This document shows, piece after piece, positions 18,588 through 27,443 of a stretch of 64,000 nucleotides of DNA. Made by a program: the position numbers and the translations under genes. Within the stretch, counting starts at the first letter, position 1, and each line of letters starts with the position of its first letter. The notes under the pieces were generated by a model. The model was not told the origin of the DNA and did no database searches. It saw nothing but the letters and a program-made list of their open reading frames with translations. The DNA comes from an uncultured Spartobacteria bacterium (GTDB lineage Bacteria; Verrucomicrobiota; Verrucomicrobiia; Chthoniobacterales; JAATET01), in assembly GCA_938011325.1 (NCBI GenBank), contig CALLUD010000002.1, positions 94,489 through 158,488 of the forward strand, given 5' to 3'.

Positions 18588-20374
18588 TCCTGATACGTGA
18601 CCTTTTCCGGTTCCGCGGGCAGCGCCTTGTTTTCGCGCTGCGCTTCAATGAGCGCCCGCTCCTTTTCCTCGTCGAACCACCAATACGGGATGGCGGCATC
18701 GTCCTTGTTGAACTTGTCGAGCACGTATTCCGGAGTGCCAAACTTGTTCCAGTAAAGCAGGCGGTTCGCACCGGACTGCCACATCAGCACGTAGGGGGAG
18801 ATCTCCATGAGGCGCGCGTCGATCTTGCGAAGAATCTCATTGCGCCTGCCGAGATCCATTTCCGTTTTCTGCTGTTCGATCAACGCGTCGATCTCGGGGT
18901 CCTTCACGCCGCAGAAGTTCTGCGATGCGATTTCATCGGCCTGCTTGGAGGACCACATCGTCTCGGGATCGCGGAGTCGGGAGGCACCCCAGTTTGCCCA
19001 GATCATGTCGAAGTCGTGATGATCGACGCGCTTTGTGAAAGTGGATCGCGAAACCAGCTCGATGTTTGCCTGGATGCCGACGGCTTTGAGGTCTTCGAGG
19101 TAGATGTTCAAGTGCCGAAGATCCGAGCCATCGTAGTGGAGGATCGTGAGGGTGAAGGGCTTGCCGTCCTTCGCAAGAATGCCGTCCGGTCCCACGGTCC
19201 AACCCGCCTCGGCCAGCAGCTCGCGGGCTTTTTGCGGATTGTATTCCGTCATCGGAATGTCCGGATTCCGGTTGTCGGGATAGAGGTCGGGGTAATACGA
19301 GTTCAACAGGAAGTAGAGGTTGAACATGAGCTTCTCGTTCATCAGCTCGCGATTGAGCAGATGGGCGAGCGCCTTGCGGACCCGCACGTCATCAAAGGGC
19401 GCCTTCCGCATGTTCATCGCGAAGCCCTGGAACGCCTTCGGCTCCTGGTTCTCGACCTCCTGGCGGACCACCCAGTTTTTCTGCACCTGCGGGAAGTTCG
19501 TTTTCTCCGCCCAGACCTGCGAGGTGTAAACCGGGAACAGGTCGATCTCGCCCTTCTTCAGGACCTCGAGCATCTTGTTGCGGTCCTCCATCGCGATGAA
19601 GTTCAAGCGGTCGAAATTGTATTTGCCGAGGTTGAACCGCCTGGCACGGCCCCACCAGTCGCCGCGACGCTTGAGCTGGATCGAGCGATTTGTTTTCACG
19701 TCGGACAGCTCGTAGGGACCGCTGACCACGGGGAAGGAGAAGTTTTGTTCGTTGAAATCGATGCCTTCCCACACGTGCTTGGGAAACGCGCAGAACTCGG
19801 CCGCCGCCCAGAAATTTGCCCAGTGCGGCTCGGTCGCCGTGATGCGAATCGTGTGGTCGTCGATGACCTCGGGGCGTGCGAACCGCGAAAGCCCGACGCG
19901 AAACAGCGACGTCAGGTTTTTCGGGTTCATGATGACGTCGTAGTAGAACTGGACGTCCTCCGCGGTGACGGGCTTTCCGTCGCTCCACTTCGCGTTGGGA
20001 TTGATGTGGAAGGTGTAGGATTTGCCGTCCGGCGAAATTTCCCACGAGTCCGCCAGGATGCCGACCGGCTCGTCCTTCGTGGGGTGAAGCGTCGCCAGCG
20101 GCTCGAACATCAGCTCCGACACGCTCTTCGAGAAGGAATTGTAGTCGAGCCACATGTTCAGCGACTTCGGATAGGGCCCGGCCCAGGTCGTGAGCGTCCC
20201 GCCTTTTTTCGCCGATGGAGAGGCGATCGGATCGACCTCGCCGCCTTCCTCCAGTTCGACGGGCACGTCCACAACCGCAGAGGCGGAAGGTTTCGCGGAA
20301 CCGGAGGAGGTGGACGGCTTGCCGCATCCAATGAGGAGGATGGCGATCGGAAGGAGGAAGGGAACAAATCTCAT
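18584..20374 (-). CDS. Peptide-binding lipoprotein (family 5, YejA-like)
   Basis: The 596-residue protein starts at the ATG at 20374 and has a lipoprotein signal: MRFVPFLLPIAILLIGCGKP, lipobox LIGC. The family 5 fold is evident in YTFHINPNAKWSDGKPVTAEDVQFYYDVI and in NPQKARELLAEAGWTVGPDG. It captures peptides outside the membrane for the YejB/YejE-type permeases downstream and is the first gene of the whole operon. A longer frame to 20410 would spoil the signal peptide. The 162-bp gap to tig on the other strand should hold both promoters. Confidence 0.92.
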   Translation of the reverse strand: MRFVPFLLPIAILLIGCGKPSTSSGSAKPSASAVVDVPVELEEGGEVDPIASPSAKKGGTLTTWAGPYPKSLNMWLDYNSFSKSVSELMFEPLATLHPTKDEPVGILADSWEISPDGKSYTFHINPNAKWSDGKPVTAEDVQFYYDVIMNPKNLTSLFRVGLSRFARPEVIDDHTIRITATEPHWANFWAAAEFCAFPKHVWEGIDFNEQNFSFPVVSGPYELSDVKTNRSIQLKRRGDWWGRARRFNLGKYNFDRLNFIAMEDRNKMLEVLKKGEIDLFPVYTSQVWAEKTNFPQVQKNWVVRQEVENQEPKAFQGFAMNMRKAPFDDVRVRKALAHLLNRELMNEKLMFNLYFLLNSYYPDLYPDNRNPDIPMTEYNPQKARELLAEAGWTVGPDGILAKDGKPFTLTILHYDGSDLRHLNIYLEDLKAVGIQANIELVSRSTFTKRVDHHDFDMIWANWGASRLRDPETMWSSKQADEIASQNFCGVKDPEIDALIEQQKTEMDLGRRNEILRKIDARLMEISPYVLMWQSGANRLLYWNKFGTPEYVLDKFNKDDAAIPYWWFDEEKERALIEAQRENKALPAEPEKVTYQE

Positions 20375-20536
20375 GGCAGTCGTTCTTTCAGGCCGCGCGG
20401 ACGCTACCATACCGGCGGCTAGGCGGGAAACATTCTGTGGAGTTGGACTCTCGCTGGCGAGTGCCGTTCGGAAAAACCTTTGCTGTCTTCACGGTTGTCG
20501 GGGGTTCTGGCATGTGCTTCACTGGCGGACTCTCAA

Positions 20537-21859
20537 ATGAACGTCGTTGTAGAAAACAAACCGAACTGCATTGCCACGCTTCACGTGGAGCTCGAGCCCG
20601 AGCGCGTCGAGCGTGAGTGGCAGGCGGTGGCCAAGCAATTTCAGAAAATGGCGCGACTGCCCGGATTTCGGCCCGGCAAGGCGCCGCAGGCGTTGATCGA
20701 TCGGAAGTTCGGCGCGGATATTCGCCAGGAACTCACGAACAAGCTGCTCCGGCAGGCGATGGAGGAGGCGATTCAGGAAAAGAGCCTCAATGTTCTGTCC
20801 GTGTCGAAAGTCGATGACGTGCAGATCGCGCCCGACAAGTCGATGCGTTTCACGGCGACGGTCGTGACGTCGCCCGAGTTCGAGCTGCCCGATTATTCAT
20901 CGATCGAAGTCGAAGTCGCGAAGCATCCGGTGACGGACAAGGACGTCGAGGACGCGCTGCTGGGCATCGCTGAACAGCATGCGGATTTCCAGACGGTCGA
21001 AGGCCGTGGTCTCGAGATGGGGGACTTTGCCGTGCTGAGCTACTCGGCGTCTCTCGACGGTCAGCCGCTTGCGGAGGCCATTCCGAACTGCCCGCCGCTG
21101 CTCGCGGGCAAGCCGAACTGGTGGATCCGCCTCGCGCCGGAGACGCTGGCGCCGGGATTCTCGGAAGCCCTCGTCGGCATGAAACCGGACGAGTCGCGTG
21201 AGTTCACGGTGGATATCCCGGAGGACTTTCCGTTCGAGCCGGTGCGCGGCAAGAAGCTCGCGTATTCCGCGACGCTGCACGAGATCCGGCAGCGGGTTCT
21301 GCCTGCGCTCGATGACGAGCTCGCGGGCAAGATCGATCCGGGAAAGACCCTTGCGGAGGTTCGTGAGCGGCTGCGGAAGGAACTCGAGCGTTATGCCGAG
21401 AATGATTTCGAAACCGCGAAACGCACGGAGGCCCTCAAGAAGCTGCTCGAGCGCGTGACGTGCGATCTGCCCGAGCAACTCGTGAACAACGAGATGAGCG
21501 GTATCATTCGCGAGATCGTGCAGGAAAACCAGGGCCGCGGGGTGAGCGACGAGGAGTTGCGCGCGCACCAGGACGAGATCATCGGAGCGGCGAAGCAAAG
21601 CGCGACCGAGCGGGTGCGCTCCACGTTTCTTTTGCTGCGCATCGCCGAGAAGGAGAATCTCAAGGTGACCGAGCAGGAACTCGCATTCCACGTCACCCAG
21701 CTGGCGAGCCGTTACCAGATTCCGGTAAAGAAGATGGTGAAGGATCTGCAAAAGCGGAATGCATTCGGACGCATTCGCGAACAAATTCTCGCCGGCAAGG
21801 CGCTTGATTTGATCATGACGAATGTTACGGTGCGCGAGCCTGCGGGCCAGGCAGCCTGA
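20537..21859 (+). CDS. tig: Trigger factor, ribosome-associated chaperone
   Basis: The 440-residue protein has the N-terminal ribosome-binding domain with the exit-site motif GFRPGKAP at about residues 43-50, a middle FKBP-like domain (GDFAVLSYSASLDGQ, then ETLAPGFSEALVGMKPDESREFTV) and a helical C-terminal chaperone domain. It welcomes nascent chains at the ribosome exit. The ATG at 20537 is preferred because upstream in-frame codons give an unrelated hydrophobic leader. The order tig-clpP-clpX is widely conserved; clpP begins 4 bp after the tig stop. Confidence 0.96.
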   Translation: MNVVVENKPNCIATLHVELEPERVEREWQAVAKQFQKMARLPGFRPGKAPQALIDRKFGADIRQELTNKLLRQAMEEAIQEKSLNVLSVSKVDDVQIAPDKSMRFTATVVTSPEFELPDYSSIEVEVAKHPVTDKDVEDALLGIAEQHADFQTVEGRGLEMGDFAVLSYSASLDGQPLAEAIPNCPPLLAGKPNWWIRLAPETLAPGFSEALVGMKPDESREFTVDIPEDFPFEPVRGKKLAYSATLHEIRQRVLPALDDELAGKIDPGKTLAEVRERLRKELERYAENDFETAKRTEALKKLLERVTCDLPEQLVNNEMSGIIREIVQENQGRGVSDEELRAHQDEIIGAAKQSATERVRSTFLLLRIAEKENLKVTEQELAFHVTQLASRYQIPVKKMVKDLQKRNAFGRIREQILAGKALDLIMTNVTVREPAGQAA

Positions 21860-21863
21860 GCAT

Positions 21864-22484
21864 ATGTTAATTCCTACCGTCATCGAGCAAACAGGCCGCG
21901 GTGAGCGCGCCTACGACATCTACTCGCGTCTTCTCAAGGACCGCATTATCTTCATCGGCACGCCGATCGACGATCATGTCGCGAACATTGTGATCGCGCA
22001 GATGCTCTTCCTCCAGATGGAGGACCCGAAGAAGGACATCAACATTTACATCAATTCTCCGGGAGGTTCGGTGACCGCCGGTCTTGCGATCTACGACACG
22101 ATGCAGTTCGTGACGTGCGATGTGACGACGTATTGCATGGGCATCGCCGCCAGCATGGCTGCGGTGTTGCTCGCGTCGGGCACGAAGGGCAAACGCTACG
22201 CGCTGCCGAACTCCGACATCATGATCCACCAGGTCTCCGGTGGTGCGCAGGGCCAGGCGAGCGATGTCGAGCGCCAGGTCGAATTCATGTTCAAGCTCAA
22301 GAAGCGGCTGAACCGGATTCTTTCGCATCACACCGGCAAGCCCGCCGACGTCGTCGAGAGGGACGCGGACCGGGATTATTACATGACCGCCGAGGAGGCA
22401 AAGGCCTACGGGTTGGTCGACGAAGTCGTGCAGTCGCGCAAGGAAGTGAAGACTTCTCTGGGCGAGAACGACGCTTCGCAGTAG
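21864..22484 (+). CDS. clpP: ATP-dependent Clp protease proteolytic subunit
   Basis: The 206-residue serine peptidase carries the full triad: Ser in GIAASMAAVLLASGT, His in DIMIHQVSGG and Asp in VERDADRDYYM. Fourteen subunits form the degradation chamber fed by ClpX. The ATG at 21864, just after tig, begins MLIPTVIEQTGRGERAYDIYSRLLKDRII, exactly the family N terminus including the axial-loop propeptide region, so the longer frame beginning inside tig is discarded. It is translationally close to tig and 8 bp upstream of clpX. Confidence 0.97.
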   Translation: MLIPTVIEQTGRGERAYDIYSRLLKDRIIFIGTPIDDHVANIVIAQMLFLQMEDPKKDINIYINSPGGSVTAGLAIYDTMQFVTCDVTTYCMGIAASMAAVLLASGTKGKRYALPNSDIMIHQVSGGAQGQASDVERQVEFMFKLKKRLNRILSHHTGKPADVVERDADRDYYMTAEEAKAYGLVDEVVQSRKEVKTSLGENDASQ

Positions 22485-22492
22485 AGTAGCTC

Positions 22493-23758
22493 ATGGCCCG
22501 GCCTTCCAACCTCACGATGTGCTCTTTCTGTGGAAAGAGCCACGCGGAGGTTCGCAAACTCATCGCCGGGCCCGGCGTCTACATTTGCGACAGCTGCATC
22601 ACGGTCTGCAAAGGCATCCTCGACAAGGAAATTGGAGAGGACACGCGCCGGCAGAACGCGCCGATCCGCATGCTCAAGCCTGCGGAGATCAAGCGGGAGC
22701 TCGACCAGCATGTCATCGGGCAGGAGGTCGCGAAGAAGGTCCTGTCCGTCGCGGTTCACAACCACTACAAGCGGATCATTCAGGATTCCTCGTCGGAGGA
22801 TCTGCGGCTCGATGCGCTGGCCGATGTGGAGATCGAGAAGAGCAACATTCTGCTCGTCGGTCCGACGGGATCCGGCAAGACGCTGCTGGCCCGCACGCTG
22901 GCGCGGATTCTCGACGTGCCATTTTGCATTGCCGACGCCACGACCATTACCGAGGCCGGTTACGTCGGTGAGGATGTCGAAAACATCGTCCTGCGACTCC
23001 TGCAGAATGCGGATTACGACGTGAAGCGTGCCGAGGTCGGGATCGTCTATATCGACGAAATCGACAAGATTGGGCGCAAGACGGAGAACGTGAGCATCAC
23101 ACGCGATGTCTCCGGCGAAGGCGTGCAGCAGGCGCTTTTGAAGATCCTCGAAGGCACGGTTTGCAATGTGCCTCCGCAGGGTGGCCGCAAGCATCCGCAG
23201 CAGGAATACATCCAGATCAACACGAGTCGCATCCTGTTCATCTGCGGCGGTGCGTTCGTGGGACTCGAGAACATCATCCAGCGCCGCCTGGGCGGAAAGG
23301 CCATGGGCTTCCATGTGCCGACATTCGGCGAACCGGGAACGACGGAGAGTCTCTCGCATTACGTGGAGCCCGAGGACCTCCTGAGTTTTGGATTGATTCC
23401 CGAGTTCATCGGACGTCTGCCGGTTGTCACGACGCTTGATGCGCTGACCGAGGAGGAGCTGGTTCTCATTCTCACCGAGCCGCGCAATGCAATGGTCAAG
23501 CAGTTCACGAAGCTGATGGCCATGGATGGCGTGGCGCTGACGGTGACGAAGGACGCGCTGAAGGCGCTCGCCGCCGAGGCCGTGCGGAAGGGGACCGGAG
23601 CCCGTGCCCTGCGCGCGATGATGGAGCGCATCATGCTCGACATCATGTTTGAAGCACCGAGTCGCAAGGACATCGCGGAAGTCACGGTGAATCGCGCCGT
23701 GGTCGAAGGCAGGAAGTCACCGTTGATTCGGCGCAAGCAGGACAAGAACGCCGCCTGA
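22493..23758 (+). CDS. clpX: ATP-dependent Clp protease ATP-binding subunit ClpX
   Basis: The 421-residue unfoldase has the C4 zinc-binding domain (CSFCGKSH and CDSCITVC), Walker A GPTGSGKT at about 122, Walker B IVYIDEIDKI, the pore loop in the EAGYVGEDVEN region, RDVSGEGVQQALLKILEG and the sensor/arginine-finger region GLIPEFIGRLPV. It delivers substrates to ClpP, encoded just upstream. Length and order are canonical. Confidence 0.97.
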   Translation: MARPSNLTMCSFCGKSHAEVRKLIAGPGVYICDSCITVCKGILDKEIGEDTRRQNAPIRMLKPAEIKRELDQHVIGQEVAKKVLSVAVHNHYKRIIQDSSSEDLRLDALADVEIEKSNILLVGPTGSGKTLLARTLARILDVPFCIADATTITEAGYVGEDVENIVLRLLQNADYDVKRAEVGIVYIDEIDKIGRKTENVSITRDVSGEGVQQALLKILEGTVCNVPPQGGRKHPQQEYIQINTSRILFICGGAFVGLENIIQRRLGGKAMGFHVPTFGEPGTTESLSHYVEPEDLLSFGLIPEFIGRLPVVTTLDALTEEELVLILTEPRNAMVKQFTKLMAMDGVALTVTKDALKALAAEAVRKGTGARALRAMMERIMLDIMFEAPSRKDIAEVTVNRAVVEGRKSPLIRRKQDKNAA

Positions 23759-23769
23759 TCCTAGCAACG

Positions 23770-25002
23770 ATGGGCGATTCAGGGCCGTTCGCCTACCTGT
23801 TCGAGCGATTTCCTTCATTCACGCAGACCTTCTGCGCCCGGGAAGTGATGGAGATGCGTCGTCAGGGGGTGCTGTGCCCGATTTTTTCGATTCGCAATCC
23901 GCAGGATGAACCGGCGCAGAGTTTTCCGCCGGAGCTGAAGGATTCGACCATTTACGGTCCGGAGAAGTTCGACGAAATCCTCGCGAGCGACGGCAAGTTC
24001 CGTCGGCGCGCGAGGAGGGGCCTCGACGAACTGCGTGAGACGTGGGGCGACGAGGGCGAGAAACGCCGCATCTACGAGGGGCTCTGGCTGTTGCCGCGGC
24101 TGCGGGAGCGGCGGATCGAGCACGTGCACACGCATTTCGCCGGCTCGGCGACGCGCACGGCATACTGGCTCAAACGGCTTGGCGGCATTCGTTACAGCTT
24201 CACCGCGCACGCCAACGACATCTTTTGCGATGAGCCGCACGAGCGACTCGCGAGCCTCATCGACGGAGCGGAGGCGGTGGTGACGGTGAGCGAATTCAGC
24301 GCCGGGATGCTGCGCAAGAAATTCCCGGACGCCGCGAACAAGGTTCATCGCGTCTACAACGGGATCCATCCCGACCGGTTCCGGCGGGGCGTGCCGGATT
24401 CGCCGGTGCCGTTGATCCTATCCGTCGGTCGCTACATCGAGAAGAAGGGGTTTCACGATTTGATCGCGGCGTGCAGACGGCTGGAGGGGCAGCGATTCGA
24501 GTGCCAGATTGTGGGTCAGGGACCGCTCGAGGAGTCGCTGAGGAAGGCGGCGGAGGGGGACGATCGCATCAAGATTACCGGCCCGAAGACGGAGACGGAG
24601 ATTGTGAGTCTCATGGCGCGCACGACGGCTTTCGTGCTGCCATGTGTGGACTCCGAATCCGGTTCGAAGGACAACCTGCCGACCGTGATCATGGAGGCAA
24701 TGGCGGCGAGTCTGCCGGTGGTGTCGACACACTTGGCTGGGGTTCCGGAAATGGTCATCGACGGGCAGACGGGATTTCTCGTGAACGCCGGGAACGTGGA
24801 GGCGCTTGCGGAGCGCATCTCGCGATTGCTCGGCGATGTGCGGCTTGCGCGTCAAATGGGTGTCGCTGGCCGTCGCCTGTGCGAGGCGAGATTTTCCACG
24901 GAAAAAACGACGGCGGAGTTGCGGTCGGTGCTCGAGGCGTGCGGTGCGTTCAAGCGACAGCCGCGAGGCTTCCTCGACCGGCTTTTAGGAGGGTTCCAAT
25001 GA
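23770..25002 (+). CDS. GT4-family glycosyltransferase
   Basis: The 410-residue protein is a two-Rossmann-domain GT-B enzyme. The N-terminal half has HVHTHFAGSATRTAYWLKR and VTVSEFSAGMLRK; the C-terminal half has LSVGRYIEKKGFHDLI and the E-x7-E motif of retaining GT4 enzymes in DNLPTVIMEAMAASLPVVST. The acceptor is unknown; colanic-acid/exopolysaccharide-type transferases are the closest in style. It is 11 bp downstream of clpX and overlaps the trmB start (ATGA), so it is co-translated with trmB. Confidence 0.88.
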   Translation: MGDSGPFAYLFERFPSFTQTFCAREVMEMRRQGVLCPIFSIRNPQDEPAQSFPPELKDSTIYGPEKFDEILASDGKFRRRARRGLDELRETWGDEGEKRRIYEGLWLLPRLRERRIEHVHTHFAGSATRTAYWLKRLGGIRYSFTAHANDIFCDEPHERLASLIDGAEAVVTVSEFSAGMLRKKFPDAANKVHRVYNGIHPDRFRRGVPDSPVPLILSVGRYIEKKGFHDLIAACRRLEGQRFECQIVGQGPLEESLRKAAEGDDRIKITGPKTETEIVSLMARTTAFVLPCVDSESGSKDNLPTVIMEAMAASLPVVSTHLAGVPEMVIDGQTGFLVNAGNVEALAERISRLLGDVRLARQMGVAGRRLCEARFSTEKTTAELRSVLEACGAFKRQPRGFLDRLLGGFQ

Positions 25003-25592
25003 CCGTTGCGGAGAAATCCGAGGGAACCACGCTCCAGACATTTCCGGAAGCATGGCTCGCGATGCCCGGTCCTGTTGAGATCGATTTGGGGTGCCACAAG
25101 GGATTTTTTCTCGCGGGCATGGCGGAACGGTTCCCGACCGTCCGATTCCTTGGCATCGAGCGGCAGCGCGGGCGCGTCGAGCGGGCGCTTGCGCGCGTTG
25201 CGAGACTGGAGCTGGCGAATGCGCATGTGATTCAGGGTGACGGTCTCGCGCAGATCGTTGATGCGGGGCTGCCGGTCAGCGTCATTCACGTTCTTTTTCC
25301 CGATCCGTGGCCGAAGCGCAGACATCATTCACGCCGGCTCGTGCAGGCGGCGTTTCTTCGCGATGCGTGGCGTGTGCTGCTGCCGAACGGGCGGCTGCGA
25401 CTGATGACGGACGACGCGCCGTATTTCCGGGCGATGCAACGGAATGTCGCGGAATTTGATGGATTCGTCGAAGACGCGTGGGAAGACGGAAGGGAGTATC
25501 CGTTGACCGAATTTCAGCGGAAGTTTGTCGCGATCGGAAAACCGATCCATCAGCTCGCCTTGCGGCGGTGCGATTCAAGCAGTTCGTCGTAG
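24999..25592 (+). CDS. trmB: tRNA (guanine-N7)-methyltransferase TrmB
   Basis: TrmB makes m7G46 in tRNA. The 197-residue protein has the SAM-binding motif EIDLGCHKGFFLAGMAERFP and the diagnostic VLFPDPWPKRRHHSRRLVQ, followed by TEFQRKFVAIGKPI. It is at the short end of the family. The ATG at 24999 overlaps the glycosyltransferase stop and is preceded by AGGAGG. Its last 43 bases overlap the 3' end of the convergent glycosyltransferase at 25550. Confidence 0.93.
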   Translation: MTVAEKSEGTTLQTFPEAWLAMPGPVEIDLGCHKGFFLAGMAERFPTVRFLGIERQRGRVERALARVARLELANAHVIQGDGLAQIVDAGLPVSVIHVLFPDPWPKRRHHSRRLVQAAFLRDAWRVLLPNGRLRLMTDDAPYFRAMQRNVAEFDGFVEDAWEDGREYPLTEFQRKFVAIGKPIHQLALRRCDSSSSS

Positions 25593-26710
25593 TATCCCTC
25601 GAGCGCCGCGATCGCCGCGGATTGCTCGAATTTTTCCCGCACGGTGGCGGAGGCTGCGCGTCCCATTTCCAGAGCCCCCGCGCTGTTTGCCGCGAGCTGG
25701 AGCAGCGAGTCTCGCAGAGCTTCCCAATCGCCCTCCGGAGTCAGGAGGCCGCTCTCGCCGTGGCGAACCGCCTCGGGAATGCCGCCATGCGTGGTCGCGA
25801 CCACCGGCAATCCCGTCGCCATGGCTTCCAGCATCGAATTCGGCACGCCTTCCTGATCGAGTCCGCTGGTGGTGCGACTCGGGTGGAGAAAGATGTGCGC
25901 GTCGCGATAAAGGGCACGCAACTCCTCCTGATTTTGAAAGCCGCGAAAATCGACGGCGTTGCCGACGCCGAGTTCGCGCGCGAGTGCCTCGAGTTTCGGA
26001 CGAAGCGGCCCGTCGCCGGCAATCGTGAAACGCGCCTGCGGGTATTGATTGCGAAAGGCGGCGAAAGCCCGCAGCGAGTCGTCGAGCCCTTTTTTCTCGA
26101 TGAGCCGTGAGGCCTGCACGAGATGCCACGCGCCGTCGACGGGTGGGGTCCGCTCGAAGAACGGAAAAGCGTCGAGGGGAATTCCGGTGCGGTTGATGCG
26201 GATTCGATCGGGATCGGCGCCGAGATGGACCAATCGCGCTGCAAGGGATTCGCTGCGGGCGAGGACCATCGGGAGCGTGCGAACGAGCTCCGTGAGCTGG
26301 CGATCGTAGCCGGGCTGGTTGGGACGCGGCATGATGTCCATGCCGTGGAACGACACGACGGCAGGGTGCGGCCAGTTTCGGATGAATGGCAGCAGGTGCA
26401 CGCCGGTGTGGCCGAAGTAGACGTGCAGGAGATCCGCCTTCCGTCGGCCGAGAACGCTGGAGAGTTGATCATATTCGCCGCGGTAAAAGACCGGCTCCAT
26501 GCGGCGGATGTATTTCTTGTGGAACCGTGCGAGAAAATTGATGCGCGGGCGCGGCAGGAGTTCGATGGCGTCGAAGGGGAACTGCTCCCCGCACTTTCGC
26601 TCCTTCGTCATCACGAATGTTTCGTAACGCCGCAGTCCCGTGACCTGCCGGTAAATGTGCAGCATCTCCGGTTTGAGGAACGTGGTGCAGTAGCTGGCGA
26701 CGACAGGCAT
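25550..26710 (-). CDS. GT4-family glycosyltransferase (exopolysaccharide type)
   Basis: The 386-residue protein from the ATG at 26710 has the GT-B architecture: YFGHTGVHLLPFIRNW and VVSFHGMDIMPRPNQPGYDRQL in the N-terminal domain, LVQASRLIEKKGLDDSLRAF and the E-x7-E motif in EGVPNSMLEAMATGLPVVAT in the C-terminal one. It is similar in kind to WcaL/AmsK-like colanic-acid transferases. Possibly a recent partner of the GT at 23770-25002, since both bracket trmB. The frame stays open upstream to 27253 but that part is antisense to the sigma-factor gene and is not coding. Confidence 0.87.
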   Translation of the reverse strand: MPVVASYCTTFLKPEMLHIYRQVTGLRRYETFVMTKERKCGEQFPFDAIELLPRPRINFLARFHKKYIRRMEPVFYRGEYDQLSSVLGRRKADLLHVYFGHTGVHLLPFIRNWPHPAVVSFHGMDIMPRPNQPGYDRQLTELVRTLPMVLARSESLAARLVHLGADPDRIRINRTGIPLDAFPFFERTPPVDGAWHLVQASRLIEKKGLDDSLRAFAAFRNQYPQARFTIAGDGPLRPKLEALARELGVGNAVDFRGFQNQEELRALYRDAHIFLHPSRTTSGLDQEGVPNSMLEAMATGLPVVATTHGGIPEAVRHGESGLLTPEGDWEALRDSLLQLAANSAGALEMGRAASATVREKFEQSAAIAALEGYYDELLESHRRKAS

Positions 26711-26833
26711 GGCGAAAGTCGCGATGATACAAAGCCTTTTGGCACGCGCACGATGCGTTTCTGTTGAATAAATCGGCCGGTTTTTCGTTCCTTTCCGGTG
26801 GTTGCGATCCCCTGCAAACGGTAGAAAGTCCCG

Positions 26834-27412
26834 ATGCCCGAACCCCTCGATGATATTGAGCTGATGACGCGTGTGCGTGAGGGGGACGCCGAGGCGTTTG
26901 CGATGATCGTGGAGCGGCATCAGCACCGCGTCGTCGGCACGATCGCGAAGATGCTCGGCTCGGTCACCGAGGCGGAGGATGTCGCGCAGCAGGTGTTTTT
27001 GCGCGTGTGGAGGAGCGCACCGCGGTGGAAGCCAACGGCGAAGTTCACCACGTGGCTGCTGACGATTACGCGGAACCTGGTTTTCAACGAGGTTCGCCGG
27101 CAGAAGCGCTCCCGCACAAGCTCGCTGGACGAGGAATCGGAGCAGAATATGCCGGAGCGGGAGGACGTGTCGGTGATCAGTCCCGCGCAGGAACTGGCCA
27201 ACCGGGAGCTGGAGCAGGTGATCGACGCAGCGATCGCAGAACTCGGAGAGCAATCGCGAATGGCATTGATTTTGCGGCGCTACGAGGAACTGCCGTATGA
27301 GGAAATTGCGGAGATTCTCGGCACAACGGTTCCGGCGGTGAAGAGCCTGCTTTTTCGCGCGAGGACGGAGCTGCGCGCGCGTCTGTCCGCCTATTTGAAC
27401 GAATCGCCTTGA
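26834..27412 (+). CDS. ECF-type RNA polymerase sigma factor
   Basis: The 192-residue protein has sigma region 2 (GDAEAFAMIVERHQHRVV, then TEAEDVAQQVFLRVWRSA and FTTWLLTITRNLVFNEVRRQKR) and region 4 (LGEQSRMALILRRYEELPYEEIAEILGTTVPAVKSLLFRARTELR, helix-turn-helix). Regions 1 and 3 are absent, as in ECF factors. Recognised as RpoE/SigW-like. No anti-sigma factor gene is adjacent, so its control partner must be elsewhere or it works by another route. The next gene, a Nudix-like protein, starts 31 bp downstream. Confidence 0.93.
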   Translation: MPEPLDDIELMTRVREGDAEAFAMIVERHQHRVVGTIAKMLGSVTEAEDVAQQVFLRVWRSAPRWKPTAKFTTWLLTITRNLVFNEVRRQKRSRTSSLDEESEQNMPEREDVSVISPAQELANRELEQVIDAAIAELGEQSRMALILRRYEELPYEEIAEILGTTVPAVKSLLFRARTELRARLSAYLNESP

Positions 27413-27443
27413 GCGAATCGGAGCCGGCTTTCAGAGTCGGTGG

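Noticed and set aside
26711..27253. Upstream extension of the minus-strand glycosyltransferase
   Set aside because: Lies antisense to the ECF sigma gene and lacks any glycosyltransferase feature; the ATG at 26710 fits the family start.
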